In this document: piece by piece, positions 10,989 to 20,301 of the stretch
Numbering within the stretch: the first letter of the stretch is position 1
How the letters are laid out: the number at the start of each line of letters is the position of its first letter
Assembly: GCF_014636775.1 (NCBI RefSeq)
Contig: NZ_BMEQ01000001.1
Location: 62,001 to 126,000 of the forward strand
DNA: 64,000 nucleotides
Reading direction: 5' to 3'
DNA from: Kocuria dechangensis
Lineage (GTDB): Bacteria > Actinomycetota > Actinomycetes > Actinomycetales > Micrococcaceae
The notes under the pieces: model-generated
Database searches by the model: none
The model's input: only the letters and a program-made list of their open reading frames with translations
What the model was told of the DNA's origin: nothing
Position numbers and translations under genes: made by a program

Positions 10989-13475
10989 ATGGACTACCTC
11001 TTCGACAACCCGCTCCTGCCCTCGACGCCCCCGGCCCGCCCCGCCGAGCACGGCGCTCCCCGCCGCACCGCGGTGCCCGTGGACGCCCTCGTGGAGGGTC
11101 TCAATGAACCCCAGCGGGCCGCCGTCGAGCACTCCGGCTCGCCCCTGCTGATCGTCGCGGGCGCCGGCTCGGGCAAGACCCGGGTGCTGACCCACCGCAT
11201 CGCCCACCTCCTGGCCACGGGCCGGGCCCACCAGGGCGAGATCCTCGCCATCACGTTCACCAACAAGGCCGCCGCGGAGATGCGGGAGCGGGTGGTCGAG
11301 CTGGTGGGGGAGTCCGCGAGGTCCATGTGGATCTCCACCTTCCACTCCTTCTGCGTGCGGGTGCTGCGCCGTGAGGCCGCCAGCGTGGGGCTGAAGTCCA
11401 CGTTCTCCATCTACGACTCCGCAGACTCCCTGCGGCTGATCACCCTGGTCGCCAAGCAGCACGACCTCGACCCCAAGCGCTTCGCGCCCAAGAGCATCCA
11501 GCACCGGATCTCCGCGCTGAAGAACGAGCTCGTCGACGACGAGACCCACCTGTCCCGGGTCTCCGAGACCGACCCGTTCGAGAGCGCGGTCGCCCAGGTC
11601 TACCGCGGCTACACCGAGCGGCTGCGGGCCGCCAACGCGATGGACTTCGACGACCTCATCGCCCAGACGGTCCACATGTTCCGGGCGTTCCCGCAGGTCG
11701 CCGAGTACTACCGGCGCCGGTTCCGGCACGTGCTCATCGACGAGTACCAGGACACCAACCACGCCCAGTACGCGCTGGTGCGGGAGCTCGTCGGCACGGC
11801 GGCCCACGCGGCCGAGGACATCGGGCCGGGCGCGAACCCCGTGCCGCCCGCCGAGCTGACCGTCGTGGGGGACTCCGACCAGTCCATCTACGCGTTCCGC
11901 GGTGCGGACATCCGCAACATCGTGGACTTCGAGCAGGACTACCCGGAGGCGCGCACCATCCTGCTGGAGCAGAACTACCGCTCCACCCAGAACATCCTCA
12001 CCGCTGCCAACGCCGTGATCGCCAAGAACAAGGGCCGCCGGGACAAGCGGCTGTGGACCGCCTCGGGCAGCGGCGAGAAGATCATCGGCTACGCCGCGGA
12101 GAACGAGCACGAGGAGGCCCGCTTCATCGCCGAGGAGATCGACCGCCTCCAGGACGACGAGGGCTACCGCCCCGGCGACGTCGCCGTCTTCTACCGCACC
12201 AACGCCCAGTCGCGGTCGCTCGAGGAGATCCTCATGCGCGTGGGCCTGCCCTACAAGGTGGTCGGCGGGACCCGTTTCTACGAGCGCAAGGAGATCAAGG
12301 ACGCCCTGTCCTACCTGCGCGCCATCGTGAACCCGGCCGACGACATCAACGTCCGCCGCATCGTCAACGAGCCCAAGCGGGGGATCGGCGACCGCGCCGA
12401 GGGCGCCGCCGCGGCCCTCGCGGAGCGGGAGCGGATCTCCTTCATGGACGCCCTGCGCCGCGCCGACCAGGCCCCCGGGATGGCCACCCGCTCGGTGAAC
12501 GCGGTCAGGGCGTTCGTCCAGCTCATGGACGACCTCGCCTCGGTGGCCGAGTCCGCAGGAGCGGCCACCGTGCTCGAGGCCGTCCTCGAGCAGTCCGGCT
12601 ACCTCGCCGCGCTGCGGGGCTCGCAGGACCCGCAGGACGAGTCGCGGGTGGAGAACCTCGCCGAGCTCGTGGCCGTGGTCCGGGAGTTCGAGCGGGACAA
12701 CCCGGACGCCGGGCTGCCCGAGTTCCTGGAGCACGTCTCCCTGGTGGCGGACTCCGACCAGATCCCCAGCAAGCCCCGCGCGGGCGAGTCGGAGGGCGGG
12801 CCGAGCGCCGAGCAGATCGCCGCGGAGGTCGCCGAGGCCCGCGCCCACGGCGTGGTCACCCTGATGACCCTGCACACCGCCAAGGGCCTCGAGTTCCCGG
12901 TGGTGTTCCTCACCGGCATGGAGCACGGGCTGTTCCCGCACCAGCGCTCCCTGACCGACGAGAAGGAGATGGAGGAGGAGCGGCGGCTCGCCTACGTGGG
13001 GCTGACCCGCGCCCGCGAGCGGCTGTACCTGACCCGCTCCGAGTTCCGCTCCATGTGGGGCCAGTCCCAGTACAACCCCGCCAGCCCGTTCCTGGACGAG
13101 ATCCCGGCCGAGCTCGTCCAGTGGAAGCGGGAGGGCTCCGCGGCCGCACCCTCCTGGGGATCCTCCCTGCACGGCGGGAGCCCCGGGCGCCGGGACCCCC
13201 TGGGCGGCTCGTACTGGGGCGCCGCGGCGTCCTCGAACGCGGCGTTCGAGCGCATGGGCGCCGGTCCCTCCCGGGCCACCGCGGCCGGGCGGGTGCAGCC
13301 CAACAAGGAGATCCCCTCCCTGTCCGTGGGGGACACCGTGGACCACAAGGCGTTCGGCAAGGGCACCGTGGTGTCCCTGGAGGGCTCCGGGGACAAGACC
13401 GTGGCCAAGGTCCGCTTCGGCGGGGACGAGAAGCGGCTGCTGCTGCGCTACGCGCCGCTCACCCGCGTGGGCTGA
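10989..13475 (+). CDS. pcrA: ATP-dependent 3'-5' DNA helicase PcrA/UvrD
   Basis: An 828-residue superfamily 1A helicase for DNA repair and replication restart. Motifs in order: Q-motif LNEPQRAAV (38-46), Walker A AGAGSGKT (57-64), motif II IDEYQDTN, motif III GDSDQSIYAFRGAD, motif IV QNYRS, motif V HTAKGLEFPVVFLTG and motif VI YVGLTRARERLYL. The C-terminal 60 residues form the PcrA Tudor-like domain (VGDTVDHKAFGKGTVV) that binds RNA polymerase in homologues. The N-terminal tail (1-36) is Pro-rich. The ATG at 10989 follows a -10 box at near-leaderless distance. Length is normal for actinobacterial UvrD1/PcrA. Confidence 0.95.
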   Translation: MDYLFDNPLLPSTPPARPAEHGAPRRTAVPVDALVEGLNEPQRAAVEHSGSPLLIVAGAGSGKTRVLTHRIAHLLATGRAHQGEILAITFTNKAAAEMRERVVELVGESARSMWISTFHSFCVRVLRREAASVGLKSTFSIYDSADSLRLITLVAKQHDLDPKRFAPKSIQHRISALKNELVDDETHLSRVSETDPFESAVAQVYRGYTERLRAANAMDFDDLIAQTVHMFRAFPQVAEYYRRRFRHVLIDEYQDTNHAQYALVRELVGTAAHAAEDIGPGANPVPPAELTVVGDSDQSIYAFRGADIRNIVDFEQDYPEARTILLEQNYRSTQNILTAANAVIAKNKGRRDKRLWTASGSGEKIIGYAAENEHEEARFIAEEIDRLQDDEGYRPGDVAVFYRTNAQSRSLEEILMRVGLPYKVVGGTRFYERKEIKDALSYLRAIVNPADDINVRRIVNEPKRGIGDRAEGAAAALAERERISFMDALRRADQAPGMATRSVNAVRAFVQLMDDLASVAESAGAATVLEAVLEQSGYLAALRGSQDPQDESRVENLAELVAVVREFERDNPDAGLPEFLEHVSLVADSDQIPSKPRAGESEGGPSAEQIAAEVAEARAHGVVTLMTLHTAKGLEFPVVFLTGMEHGLFPHQRSLTDEKEMEEERRLAYVGLTRARERLYLTRSEFRSMWGQSQYNPASPFLDEIPAELVQWKREGSAAAPSWGSSLHGGSPGRRDPLGGSYWGAAASSNAAFERMGAGPSRATAAGRVQPNKEIPSLSVGDTVDHKAFGKGTVVSLEGSGDKTVAKVRFGGDEKRLLLRYAPLTRVG

Positions 13476-13511
13476 GCCCCTCCTGCTCTCCGCCCGCCGC
13501 GAGGGCACGCG

Positions 13512-13545
13512 GACGCGGGGCCGGGCGGGACGCGGGGCCGGGCGG
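13512..13545. repeat. 17-base tandem duplication
   Basis: GACGCGGGGCCGGGCGG occurs twice in direct succession between the convergent pcrA and membrane-protein genes. It contains no hairpin of note. Confidence 0.75.
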
Positions 13546-13554
13546 GACGCCGGA

Positions 13555-14340
13555 TCAGACGAACAGGAGCACCGCCACCGTCGCCGGCGCCGTCCAGCGC
13601 AGCGACCTGCCGGTGAGGTTGTGCACCCCGCCGAGCAGGGTGCAGCATACGAGCGCCGTGAGCGCGGACGGCGCCCCGCCCAGCAGCAGACCGGGCAGGG
13701 CGAGCAGTGCGCCGAGCACGAGCCCGCCCACGGGGGCGGCGCGGACCAGGCGCGAGGAGGGCCACCTCAGCTGGGCCGCGCGCTGGGCCACGACGAGCAC
13801 CAGGGCCAGGAGCAGGGAGCGGCCCATGTGGTAGGCGGCGTAGCCGACCATGCCGAGCCACGCGGTTCCGCCGTAGACGGCGTACAGGTCCAGGTAGCGC
13901 TGGATCGGCGGCACCCGCCACTGCCCCACGAGGAACACGGGCAGGATCACGCCCAGGAGCACGGCTGCGACGAACATCACGAAGGCCGTGGTGGTCGTGC
14001 GGTGGTCGGCGGCCGGGTCGGACGCCCCCGGCACGGCGGTCTCCGGCGCCGCAGATTCCGGCACGGCGGTCTCCCCGAGAGCGGGGTCCGCCGCGCGGTG
14101 GCGCATCCACGCGACCAGGCCGCGCTGGACGCCGAGCCACAGGGCGGCGAGGCACAGCCACACGAGGACCTGCCAGCCCAGGGGGTACACGGCGGGGATC
14201 TCCCCGGTGACCATGAGCACCGTCCCGTCCGCCACGGCCTCGAGCCCCAGGGCCAGGAACGCCAGGGCCCCGATGGAGACCAGGAAGCCGGGATCGGCCG
14301 GGGCGAACGCCCGGTTCTCGGGCGGGTCGAGAGTGCTCAT
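13555..14340 (-). CDS. multi-helix membrane protein of unknown function
   Basis: A 261-residue integral membrane protein. Hydrophobic helices are visible at about 20-45, 55-78, 118-140, 150-180, 190-215 and 235-258, separated by an Ala/Pro/Glu-rich loop (85-112) that contains repeats of ETAVP. No catalytic motif or known family is recognised. The ATG at 14340 is preferred; a TTG twelve bases upstream is also in frame. There is no Shine-Dalgarno sequence, and a TTGATT ten bases upstream may serve as a -10 for a nearly leaderless transcript. It converges with pcrA and is divergent from sucC. Confidence 0.6.
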   Translation of the reverse strand: MSTLDPPENRAFAPADPGFLVSIGALAFLALGLEAVADGTVLMVTGEIPAVYPLGWQVLVWLCLAALWLGVQRGLVAWMRHRAADPALGETAVPESAAPETAVPGASDPAADHRTTTTAFVMFVAAVLLGVILPVFLVGQWRVPPIQRYLDLYAVYGGTAWLGMVGYAAYHMGRSLLLALVLVVAQRAAQLRWPSSRLVRAAPVGGLVLGALLALPGLLLGGAPSALTALVCCTLLGGVHNLTGRSLRWTAPATVAVLLFV

Positions 14341-14604
14341 GGGCCCAGTCAATCAAGAAAACCGGGACGGGAAGCACGCGGGCCTGGTTGGGGCGGCCGA
14401 TGAGGCATGGACTACAGTCTGGTACAGGGAGCGCACCGGAGCGTCCTGTGCCCGGAACGGCTCGGCACGACGCCCCGGACGCCTCCGACGGGTCTCGGCC
14501 CCGAGGAGGCGCGGCGCTCCGTGTTCACCACCAGGTCGGCGTGCGACCCGGGTCCAGCCCGGGCCGACGCCGACGCACGACTTCGACGCAGAAGGACATC
14601 ACCC

Positions 14605-15774
14605 GTGGACCTGTTCGAATACCAGGCGCGCGACCTGTTCGAGAAGCACGGCGTGCCCGTGCTCCAGGGCATCGTCGCGACCACCCCCGAAGAAGCAAAG
14701 GCCGCCGCCGAGAAGATCGGCGGCGTCACCGTCGTCAAGGCGCAGGTCAAGGTCGGCGGCCGCGGCAAGGCCGGTGGCGTGAAGGTCGCCAAGACCCCCG
14801 ACGAGGCCTACGAGTACGCGCAGCAGATCCTCGGCATGGACATCAAGGGCCACACCGTCCACCGCGTGATGATCGCCCAGGGCGCCGACATCGCCGAGGA
14901 GTACTACTTCTCCGTGCTGCTGGACCGCGCCAACCGCTCCTACCTGGCCATGTGCTCCGTCGAGGGCGGCATGGAGATCGAGCAGCTCGCCGTCGAGCGG
15001 CCCGAGGCCCTGGCCCGTGTCGAGGTCGTCCCCACCGAGGGCATCACCGAGGCCAAGGCCCAGGAGATCGTCAAGGAAGCCCGCTTCGACGACGAGACCG
15101 CCGCCAAGGTCGTCCCCGTCCTCGTGAAGCTGTGGGACGTCTTCAAGAAGGAGGACGCGACCCTCGTCGAGGTCAACCCGCTGGTCAAGACCGGCGCCGG
15201 TGACATCGTCGCCCTGGACGGCAAGGTCTCCCTCGACGAGAACGCGGAGTTCCGCCACCCGGAGCACGCCGAGCTCGCGGACAAGTCCAGCGCCGACCCG
15301 CTGGAGGAGAAGGCCAAGGAGCACGACCTCAACTACGTCAAGCTCGACGGCGAGGTCGGCATCATCGGCAACGGCGCGGGCCTGGTCATGTCGACCCTGG
15401 ACGTCGTGGCCTACGCCGGCGAGAAGCACGGCAACGTCAAGCCCGCCAACTTCCTGGACATCGGCGGCGGGGCCTCGGCCGAGATCATGGCCGCCGGCCT
15501 GGACGTCATCCTCAACGACCCGCAGGTCAAGTCCGTGTTCGTCAACGTCTTCGGCGGCATCACCGCGTGCGACGCCGTGGCCAACGGCATCGTGAAGGCC
15601 CTGGAGATCCTGGGCGACGAGGAGGACAAGCCGCTCGTGGTCCGTCTGGACGGCAACAACGTCGAGGAGGGCCGCCGCATCCTCGCCGCCGCCAACCACC
15701 CGCTGGTCACCCTCGCGGAGACCATGGACGAAGGCGCGGACAAGGCCGCCGAGCTGGCCCACGCCGCCAAGTAA
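14605..15774 (+). CDS. sucC: succinate-CoA ligase, ADP-forming, beta subunit
   Basis: A 389-residue TCA-cycle subunit that, with SucD, interconverts succinyl-CoA and succinate with substrate-level phosphorylation. It begins with the typical [16 protein letters not shown], has the ATP-grasp domain (about residues 1-230) with [16 protein letters not shown], and the C-terminal ligase domain with FLDIGGGA and [10 protein letters not shown]. The GTG at 14605 follows AGAAGGA at normal distance; the longer frame upstream lacks features. The leader before it is about 190 bases if the TACAGT near 14413 is the -10. sucD follows 39 bases downstream with its own ribosome site. Confidence 0.96.
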   Translation: MDLFEYQARDLFEKHGVPVLQGIVATTPEEAKAAAEKIGGVTVVKAQVKVGGRGKAGGVKVAKTPDEAYEYAQQILGMDIKGHTVHRVMIAQGADIAEEYYFSVLLDRANRSYLAMCSVEGGMEIEQLAVERPEALARVEVVPTEGITEAKAQEIVKEARFDDETAAKVVPVLVKLWDVFKKEDATLVEVNPLVKTGAGDIVALDGKVSLDENAEFRHPEHAELADKSSADPLEEKAKEHDLNYVKLDGEVGIIGNGAGLVMSTLDVVAYAGEKHGNVKPANFLDIGGGASAEIMAAGLDVILNDPQVKSVFVNVFGGITACDAVANGIVKALEILGDEEDKPLVVRLDGNNVEEGRRILAAANHPLVTLAETMDEGADKAAELAHAAK

Positions 15775-15813
15775 CCCGCCGAGCCAGACGAACTCTCTAA
15801 GGAACGAACAGCA

Positions 15814-16731
15814 ATGTCTATCTTTTTGAACAAGGACTCCAAGGTCATCGTTCAGGGCATCACCGGCGGCGAGGGCACCAAGCACACCGGTCGCATGCTC
15901 GCCGCGGGCACCCAGGTCGTCGGCGGCGTGAACGCCCGCAAGGCCGGCACCACGGTCTCCCACCAGGACAAGGACGGCAACGACGTCGAGCTCCCGGTCT
16001 TCGGCACCGTCGCCGAGGCCGTGGAGAAGACCGGCGCGGACGTGTCGATCGTCTTCGTGCCGCCGGCCTTCACCAAGGACGCGGTGGTCGAGGCGATCGA
16101 CGCCGAGGTCCCGCTCGTCGTGGTCATCACCGAGGGCATCCCGGTGCAGGACTCCGCCGAGTTCTGGGCCTACGCGAAGTCGAAGACCGGCGCGGACGGC
16201 AAGCAGACCACCCGGATCATCGGGCCGAACTGCCCCGGCATCATCACCCCGGGCGAGTCCCTCGTGGGCATCACCCCGGCGAACATCACCGGAAAGGGCA
16301 AGATCGGCCTGGTCTCCAAGTCCGGCACCCTGACCTACCAGATGATGTACGAGCTGCGGGACATCGGGTTCTCTTCCGCCATCGGCATCGGCGGCGACCC
16401 GGTCATCGGCACCACCCACATCGACGCCCTGGAGGCGTTCGAGGCGGACCCCGAGACCGAGGCCATCGTGATGATCGGTGAGATCGGCGGCGACGCCGAG
16501 GAGCGCGCCGCCGACTTCATCAAGGCGAACGTGACCAAGCCGGTCGTCGGCTACGTCGCGGGCTTCACCGCCCCCGAGGGCAAGACCATGGGCCACGCCG
16601 GCGCCATCGTCTCCGGCTCCTCGGGTACCGCGCAGGCCAAGAAGGAGGCCCTCGAGGCCGTGGGCGTGAAGGTCGGCAAGACCCCGTCCGAGACCGCCCA
16701 GCTGATGCGCGGGATCTTCGAGGGCAAGTGA
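15814..16731 (+). CDS. sucD: succinate-CoA ligase alpha subunit
   Basis: A 305-residue partner of SucC. The N-terminal CoA-binding Rossmann domain contains [17 protein letters not shown]; the phosphohistidine loop near the C-terminus includes [21 protein letters not shown], in which H of MGHAGAIV is the phosphorylated residue. [10 protein letters not shown] and [11 protein letters not shown] match the family. TAAGGAACG precedes the ATG. The pair is a simple operon closed by a strong hairpin after the stop. Confidence 0.96.
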   Translation: MSIFLNKDSKVIVQGITGGEGTKHTGRMLAAGTQVVGGVNARKAGTTVSHQDKDGNDVELPVFGTVAEAVEKTGADVSIVFVPPAFTKDAVVEAIDAEVPLVVVITEGIPVQDSAEFWAYAKSKTGADGKQTTRIIGPNCPGIITPGESLVGITPANITGKGKIGLVSKSGTLTYQMMYELRDIGFSSAIGIGGDPVIGTTHIDALEAFEADPETEAIVMIGEIGGDAEERAADFIKANVTKPVVGYVAGFTAPEGKTMGHAGAIVSGSSGTAQAKKEALEAVGVKVGKTPSETAQLMRGIFEGK

Positions 16732-16762
16732 TCCGCCGGGCCCCGGCCCGCTGATCCGCCCC

Positions 16763-16803
16763 GGAAGGGCCCCGTCCACGCACGTCGTGGGCGGGGCCCT
16801 TCC
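16763..16803 (+). terminator. terminator after sucCD
   Basis: GGAAGGGCCCCGTCCACG pairs with CGTGGGCGGGGCCCTTCC (18 bp with one mismatch, loop CACGT). It sits about 30 bases after sucD. Confidence 0.8.
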
Positions 16804-16896
16804 ACGTCCCCGTCCCCGTCCGCGCACGGGACCGTCCCGCGGACGTCGGCCGTCGTTCACCCCGGGGTCAACGCCCGGTCGACGACGGGCCCGAGC

Positions 16897-18534
16897 ATGG
16901 GCGGCATGGCCACCCTCTCCCGCCGCGGGCTGCTCCAGGGCACCCTCGCCGCCTCCGCCCTAACCGTCCTGCCCGCCGGCACCGCTGCCGCCGGTCCCCT
17001 CCGCCCGGTCCGCCCCTCCACCCCCGGGCTCGTGCGCCGGCGCCTGCACCTGCCCAGCGGCATCGCCACGGGCGACGTGACCTCCCGCTCCGCGGTCCTG
17101 TGGTCCCGCACGGACGGCACCGGCCGGATGGTCGCGCGGCTGCGCGCCGTCGACGACGAGGGCACGCCGCTGCGCGGCGCCGGGTCCTTCGACCGGACCC
17201 TCACCTCGGGGTGGGTCACGGACGCGACCGACCACACCGCCAAGATCGGTGCGACCGACCTGCCGCCCGGCACCCGCTTCGCGCTGGAGGTCCGGTTCGA
17301 GGACGAGGACGGCGTGCTCTCCGACGTCGCCCGCGGCGCGTTCCGCACCGCGCCGGGCGGGGCCCGGGGGAGGGGGCGCGACGACGCCCGCGGCCAGTCC
17401 TTCGTGTGGACGGGGGACACGGCCGGCCAGGGCTGGGGCATCAACCCGGGCCTGGGCGGGATGTACTGCTACCGGGCGATGCACGACCTCGACCCGGACT
17501 TCTTCATCCACGCCGGGGACACCGTCTACGCCGACGGGCCCATCCAGGCCGAGGTCGTGGAGCCGGACGGCAGCGTGTGGCGCAACGTGGTCACCGAGGG
17601 CGTCGTGAAGGTCGCCGAGACGCAGGAGGAGTTCCGGGCCAGGCACCGGTACAACCTGATGGACCACAACGTCCGGGCCATGTACGCCGACGTCCCGGTG
17701 CTCGCCCAGTGGGACGACCACGAGACCACCAACAACTGGTGGGCCGGGGAGGTCCTGGAGGACGACCGCTACACGGTGCGCGACGTCGACACCCTCGCAG
17801 CCCGGGGCCGCCGGGCCTGGCAGGAGTACCAGCCGATCGGCGACGCCCGCGCCCTGCGCCCCGGCACCACCGGCTTCGAGGACCAGCGGATCCACCGCCG
17901 GATCGAGCGCGGCCCGCAGCTGGACGTCTTCTGCCTCGGCATGCGCACCTTCAAGGGGGAGAACACCGCCGGCAGGGAGCCGCACGCCACGCCCCTGCTC
18001 GGGGAGGAGCAGGTGCAGTGGCTGATCGACGGGGTCACGTCGTCGCGCGCCACCTGGAAGGTGATCGCCGCGGACCTCCCGCTGGGGGTGGTCGTGCCCG
18101 ACGGGCGGGCGCAGGAGCCCATCGCCAACGCCGACGACGGGGCGCCGCTGGGCCGGGAGCTCGAGCTGGCCCGCGTGCTCAAGGCGTTCAAGGACGCCGG
18201 GGCGCGGAACGTGGTGTGGGTGACCGCGGATGTGCACTACTGCGCCGCCCACCACTACTCGCCGGAGCGCGCGGCGTTCACGGACTTCGACGAGTTCTGG
18301 GAGTTCGTGGCCGGGCCGATCAACGCCGGCAGCTTCGGCCCGAACGGGCTGGACGGCACCTTCGGCCCCGAGCAGGTCTTCGCCAAGGCGGGACCGGCCG
18401 GCGGCTCCCCGCGGGACGGCCGCTTCCAGTTCTTCGGCCACGTGGAGCTGGCCGAGGACGACGTCCTGACCGTGAGCCTGCGCGACGGCCACGGGGACAC
18501 CGTCTTCAGCAAGGAGCTCCTCCCGCGGCGCTGA
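16897..18534 (+). CDS. phoD: PhoD-family alkaline phosphatase/phosphodiesterase, Tat-exported
   Basis: A 545-residue secreted enzyme. The N-terminus has the twin-arginine signal SRRGLLQG followed by a hydrophobic stretch and AAAG cleavage region (about 1-32). Residues 40-150 are the Fn3-like N-terminal PhoD domain (FPSG-like LPSGIATGDVT). The metallophosphatase domain carries WTGDTAGQG, IHAGDTVYADGP, QWDDHETTNNW and VTADVHYCAAHHY, the metal ligands of the family. It should hydrolyse phosphate esters outside the cell under phosphate limitation. Two ATGs at 16897 and 16906 are possible; neither has a clear ribosome site. No Pho box was identified. Confidence 0.9.
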   Translation: MGGMATLSRRGLLQGTLAASALTVLPAGTAAAGPLRPVRPSTPGLVRRRLHLPSGIATGDVTSRSAVLWSRTDGTGRMVARLRAVDDEGTPLRGAGSFDRTLTSGWVTDATDHTAKIGATDLPPGTRFALEVRFEDEDGVLSDVARGAFRTAPGGARGRGRDDARGQSFVWTGDTAGQGWGINPGLGGMYCYRAMHDLDPDFFIHAGDTVYADGPIQAEVVEPDGSVWRNVVTEGVVKVAETQEEFRARHRYNLMDHNVRAMYADVPVLAQWDDHETTNNWWAGEVLEDDRYTVRDVDTLAARGRRAWQEYQPIGDARALRPGTTGFEDQRIHRRIERGPQLDVFCLGMRTFKGENTAGREPHATPLLGEEQVQWLIDGVTSSRATWKVIAADLPLGVVVPDGRAQEPIANADDGAPLGRELELARVLKAFKDAGARNVVWVTADVHYCAAHHYSPERAAFTDFDEFWEFVAGPINAGSFGPNGLDGTFGPEQVFAKAGPAGGSPRDGRFQFFGHVELAEDDVLTVSLRDGHGDTVFSKELLPRR

Positions 18535-18545
18535 GCCGGGACGCG

Positions 18546-18581
18546 GACGGGCCCCGCCGGCCGATGCCGGCGGGGCCCGTC
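18546..18581. terminator. bidirectional terminator
   Basis: GACGGGCCCCGCCGGC and GCCGGCGGGGCCCGTC form a perfect 16-bp stem with loop CGAT. It lies between the convergent phoD and iolT-like genes and should serve both. Confidence 0.85.
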
Positions 18582-18594
18582 GTGGGCGAGCCGC

Positions 18595-20028
18595 TCAGAC
18601 GGTGTTGTAGTTGGCCTCGAACTCCGCCTCGAGGTCCTCGAGGGTCTTGCCCCGGGTCTCGGGGACCGAGGTGGCGACGAAGAGCAGGGCCAGGAAGCCG
18701 ACGAAGGCGAAGAGCAGGAAGGTCCCGAAGCCCAGGGCGGCCACCAGCGGGGGGAAGACCAGGGACACGATGGCGTTGGTAGTCCACAGGGCCAGGACCG
18801 TCACGCCGATCATCACGCCGCGGAACTTCAGCGGGTAGATCTCGGCGATCATCAGCCACACCAGGGGCCCGATGGTGCCCTGCATGATCCCGATGAACGC
18901 GAGGATGCAGAGCATCAGCAGCCAGGGCCGCAGCGCGTTGCCCTCGGGCAGGCCCAGGCCGACGAACCCGACGAGCAGGTGGGCGATCGTGGTGCCGGTG
19001 AAGCCGAAGATCAGCAGGGTGCGGCGGTTGAACCTGTTGATGATGGCCAGGGCCACGAGCATCGCGCCCACGGACATCACGCCGTTGAGGACGTTGAAGC
19101 TCAGCGCGGCGTTGCGGGAGAACCCCGCCTCCTCGAGCACCTGGGTGCCGTAGTACATCATCGAGTTGATGCCGGTGAGCTGCTGGTAGGCGGCCAGGCC
19201 CAGGCCGATGAACAGCAGGCGGCGGACCCAGGGCAGGGACTTGATGTCGGCCCACCCGCCGAGCTGCTCCTGCTTCTCCATCTCGGCCAGCGCGCGGACC
19301 TCGGCCATCTCGGCCTGGGCGCGCTCCTCGGAGCGGACCTGGCGCAGCACCTCCAGCGCCTCGTCCTCACGGCCGTGGGCGATCAGCCAGCGCGGGGACT
19401 CCGGCATGCGCAGCATCCCGAAGAACAGCACCACGGCGGGGAGCACCGCGATGATGAGCATGTAGCGCCAGACGTTCTCGTTCTCGCCCCAGACGTTGCC
19501 GATCACCGCATTGATGGCGAAGGCCAGGAACTGGCCGGAGACGATCATGAGCTCGTTGCGGGAGACGATGCTGCCGCGGTTCTCGAAGGGGGCGACCTCG
19601 GCCAGGTAGACGGGCACGGTGACGGAGGCCCCGCCGACCGCGAGCCCGAGGACGAGCCGGAAGGCGAGCAGGCTCAGGAACGTGGGGGCCAGCGCGCAGC
19701 CCAGCGCCCCGATGAAGAACAGCACGGCCAGGATGATGATGTTCTGGCGCCGGCCGATCCGGTCCGAGATGCGGCCTCCGGCCAGGGCCCCGATGCCCGC
19801 CCCGATGAGCAGGACGAAGGTGATCAGCCCCTCCTGGGTGGGGGTGATGCCGAAGTAGTCGGTCATGAAGGACAGGGCGCCGTTGAGCACGCCGGTGTCG
19901 TAGCCGAAGAGCAGCCCGCCGAAGGTGGCCATGACGGCCACCAGGCCCAGCCGGCGGTTGTGCGGGCAGGCTCCCACGGGTGGGAGCTGGAGGTCGACCG
20001 CGTGGGTGATGGGAGCGCCGTGGGACAC
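18595..20028 (-). CDS. iolT: sugar-porter MFS permease, probable myo-inositol transporter
   Basis: A 477-residue twelve-helix permease of the sugar porter family. Signatures include GYDTGVLNGALSF in helix 1, GGRISDRIGRRQNI in loop 2-3, PVYLAEVAP, PESPRWLIAHGRE in the central loop, QQLTGINSMMYYG in helix 7 and PETRGKTLEDLE at the end, all typical of H+-coupled hexose and inositol symporters. The inositol assignment rests on context: it is divergent from the ROK gene at the edge of the iol region, and an iol-type operator and a CRP-like box lie in its promoter region. The GTG at 20028 has AAAGGA seven bases upstream. Confidence 0.82.
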   Translation of the reverse strand: MSHGAPITHAVDLQLPPVGACPHNRRLGLVAVMATFGGLLFGYDTGVLNGALSFMTDYFGITPTQEGLITFVLLIGAGIGALAGGRISDRIGRRQNIIILAVLFFIGALGCALAPTFLSLLAFRLVLGLAVGGASVTVPVYLAEVAPFENRGSIVSRNELMIVSGQFLAFAINAVIGNVWGENENVWRYMLIIAVLPAVVLFFGMLRMPESPRWLIAHGREDEALEVLRQVRSEERAQAEMAEVRALAEMEKQEQLGGWADIKSLPWVRRLLFIGLGLAAYQQLTGINSMMYYGTQVLEEAGFSRNAALSFNVLNGVMSVGAMLVALAIINRFNRRTLLIFGFTGTTIAHLLVGFVGLGLPEGNALRPWLLMLCILAFIGIMQGTIGPLVWLMIAEIYPLKFRGVMIGVTVLALWTTNAIVSLVFPPLVAALGFGTFLLFAFVGFLALLFVATSVPETRGKTLEDLEAEFEANYNTV

Positions 20029-20188
20029 GTCGGTTCCTTTCGTTCGGGTCGCCGGCGTGATCGTCGTCAGCGCCTGGCAGGTGGTCGCCGGGCCGTCGCG
20101 GGGCGATCGGCGGCGGGGGAGGCAGGGCGGTCGAGCCGGCACCGGCTCGGTGGGCCGCCCTCCCTCGGTCGGCGGAGACGCCGTGGCG

Positions 20189-20204
20189 TGTGCTCCGCAT
20201 CACA
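20189..20204. promoter_or_regulatory. CRP/GlxR-like box upstream of iolT
   Basis: TGTGCTCCGCATCACA matches TGTGA-N6-TCACA at 9 of 10 defined positions. It lies between the iolT start and the iol-type operator at 20237. Confidence 0.5.
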
Positions 20205-20236
20205 AGTACGCTCATAAGATCACACCGGAATGAAAT

Positions 20237-20250
20237 TATGTCAAGACATA
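20237..20250. promoter_or_regulatory. iol-type operator 1
   Basis: TATGTCAAGACATA has 6-base arms around AA. On the minus strand it embeds a perfect -35 TTGACA that can drive iolT, so a bound repressor would block polymerase. The ROK start codon is 51 bases away on the other strand. Confidence 0.65.
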
Positions 20251-20289
20251 GCGACAAAAGCGGTGGGGACGCGTGCGGCGCGAGCTGAC

Positions 20290-20295
20290 TAGGAT
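20290..20295 (+). promoter_or_regulatory. -10 box of a leaderless promoter
   Basis: TAGGAT, six bases before the ATG of the ROK gene at 20302. Confidence 0.5.
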
Positions 20296-20301
20296 CCGAG
20301 G

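Noticed and set aside
10848-13508. 886-residue open frame opposite pcrA
   Set aside because: Compositional shadow of the helicase in GC-rich DNA, with no family features.
13555-14340. Assignment of the 261-residue membrane protein to a known transporter family
   Set aside because: It has six hydrophobic helices but no recognisable family motif, so it was left unnamed.
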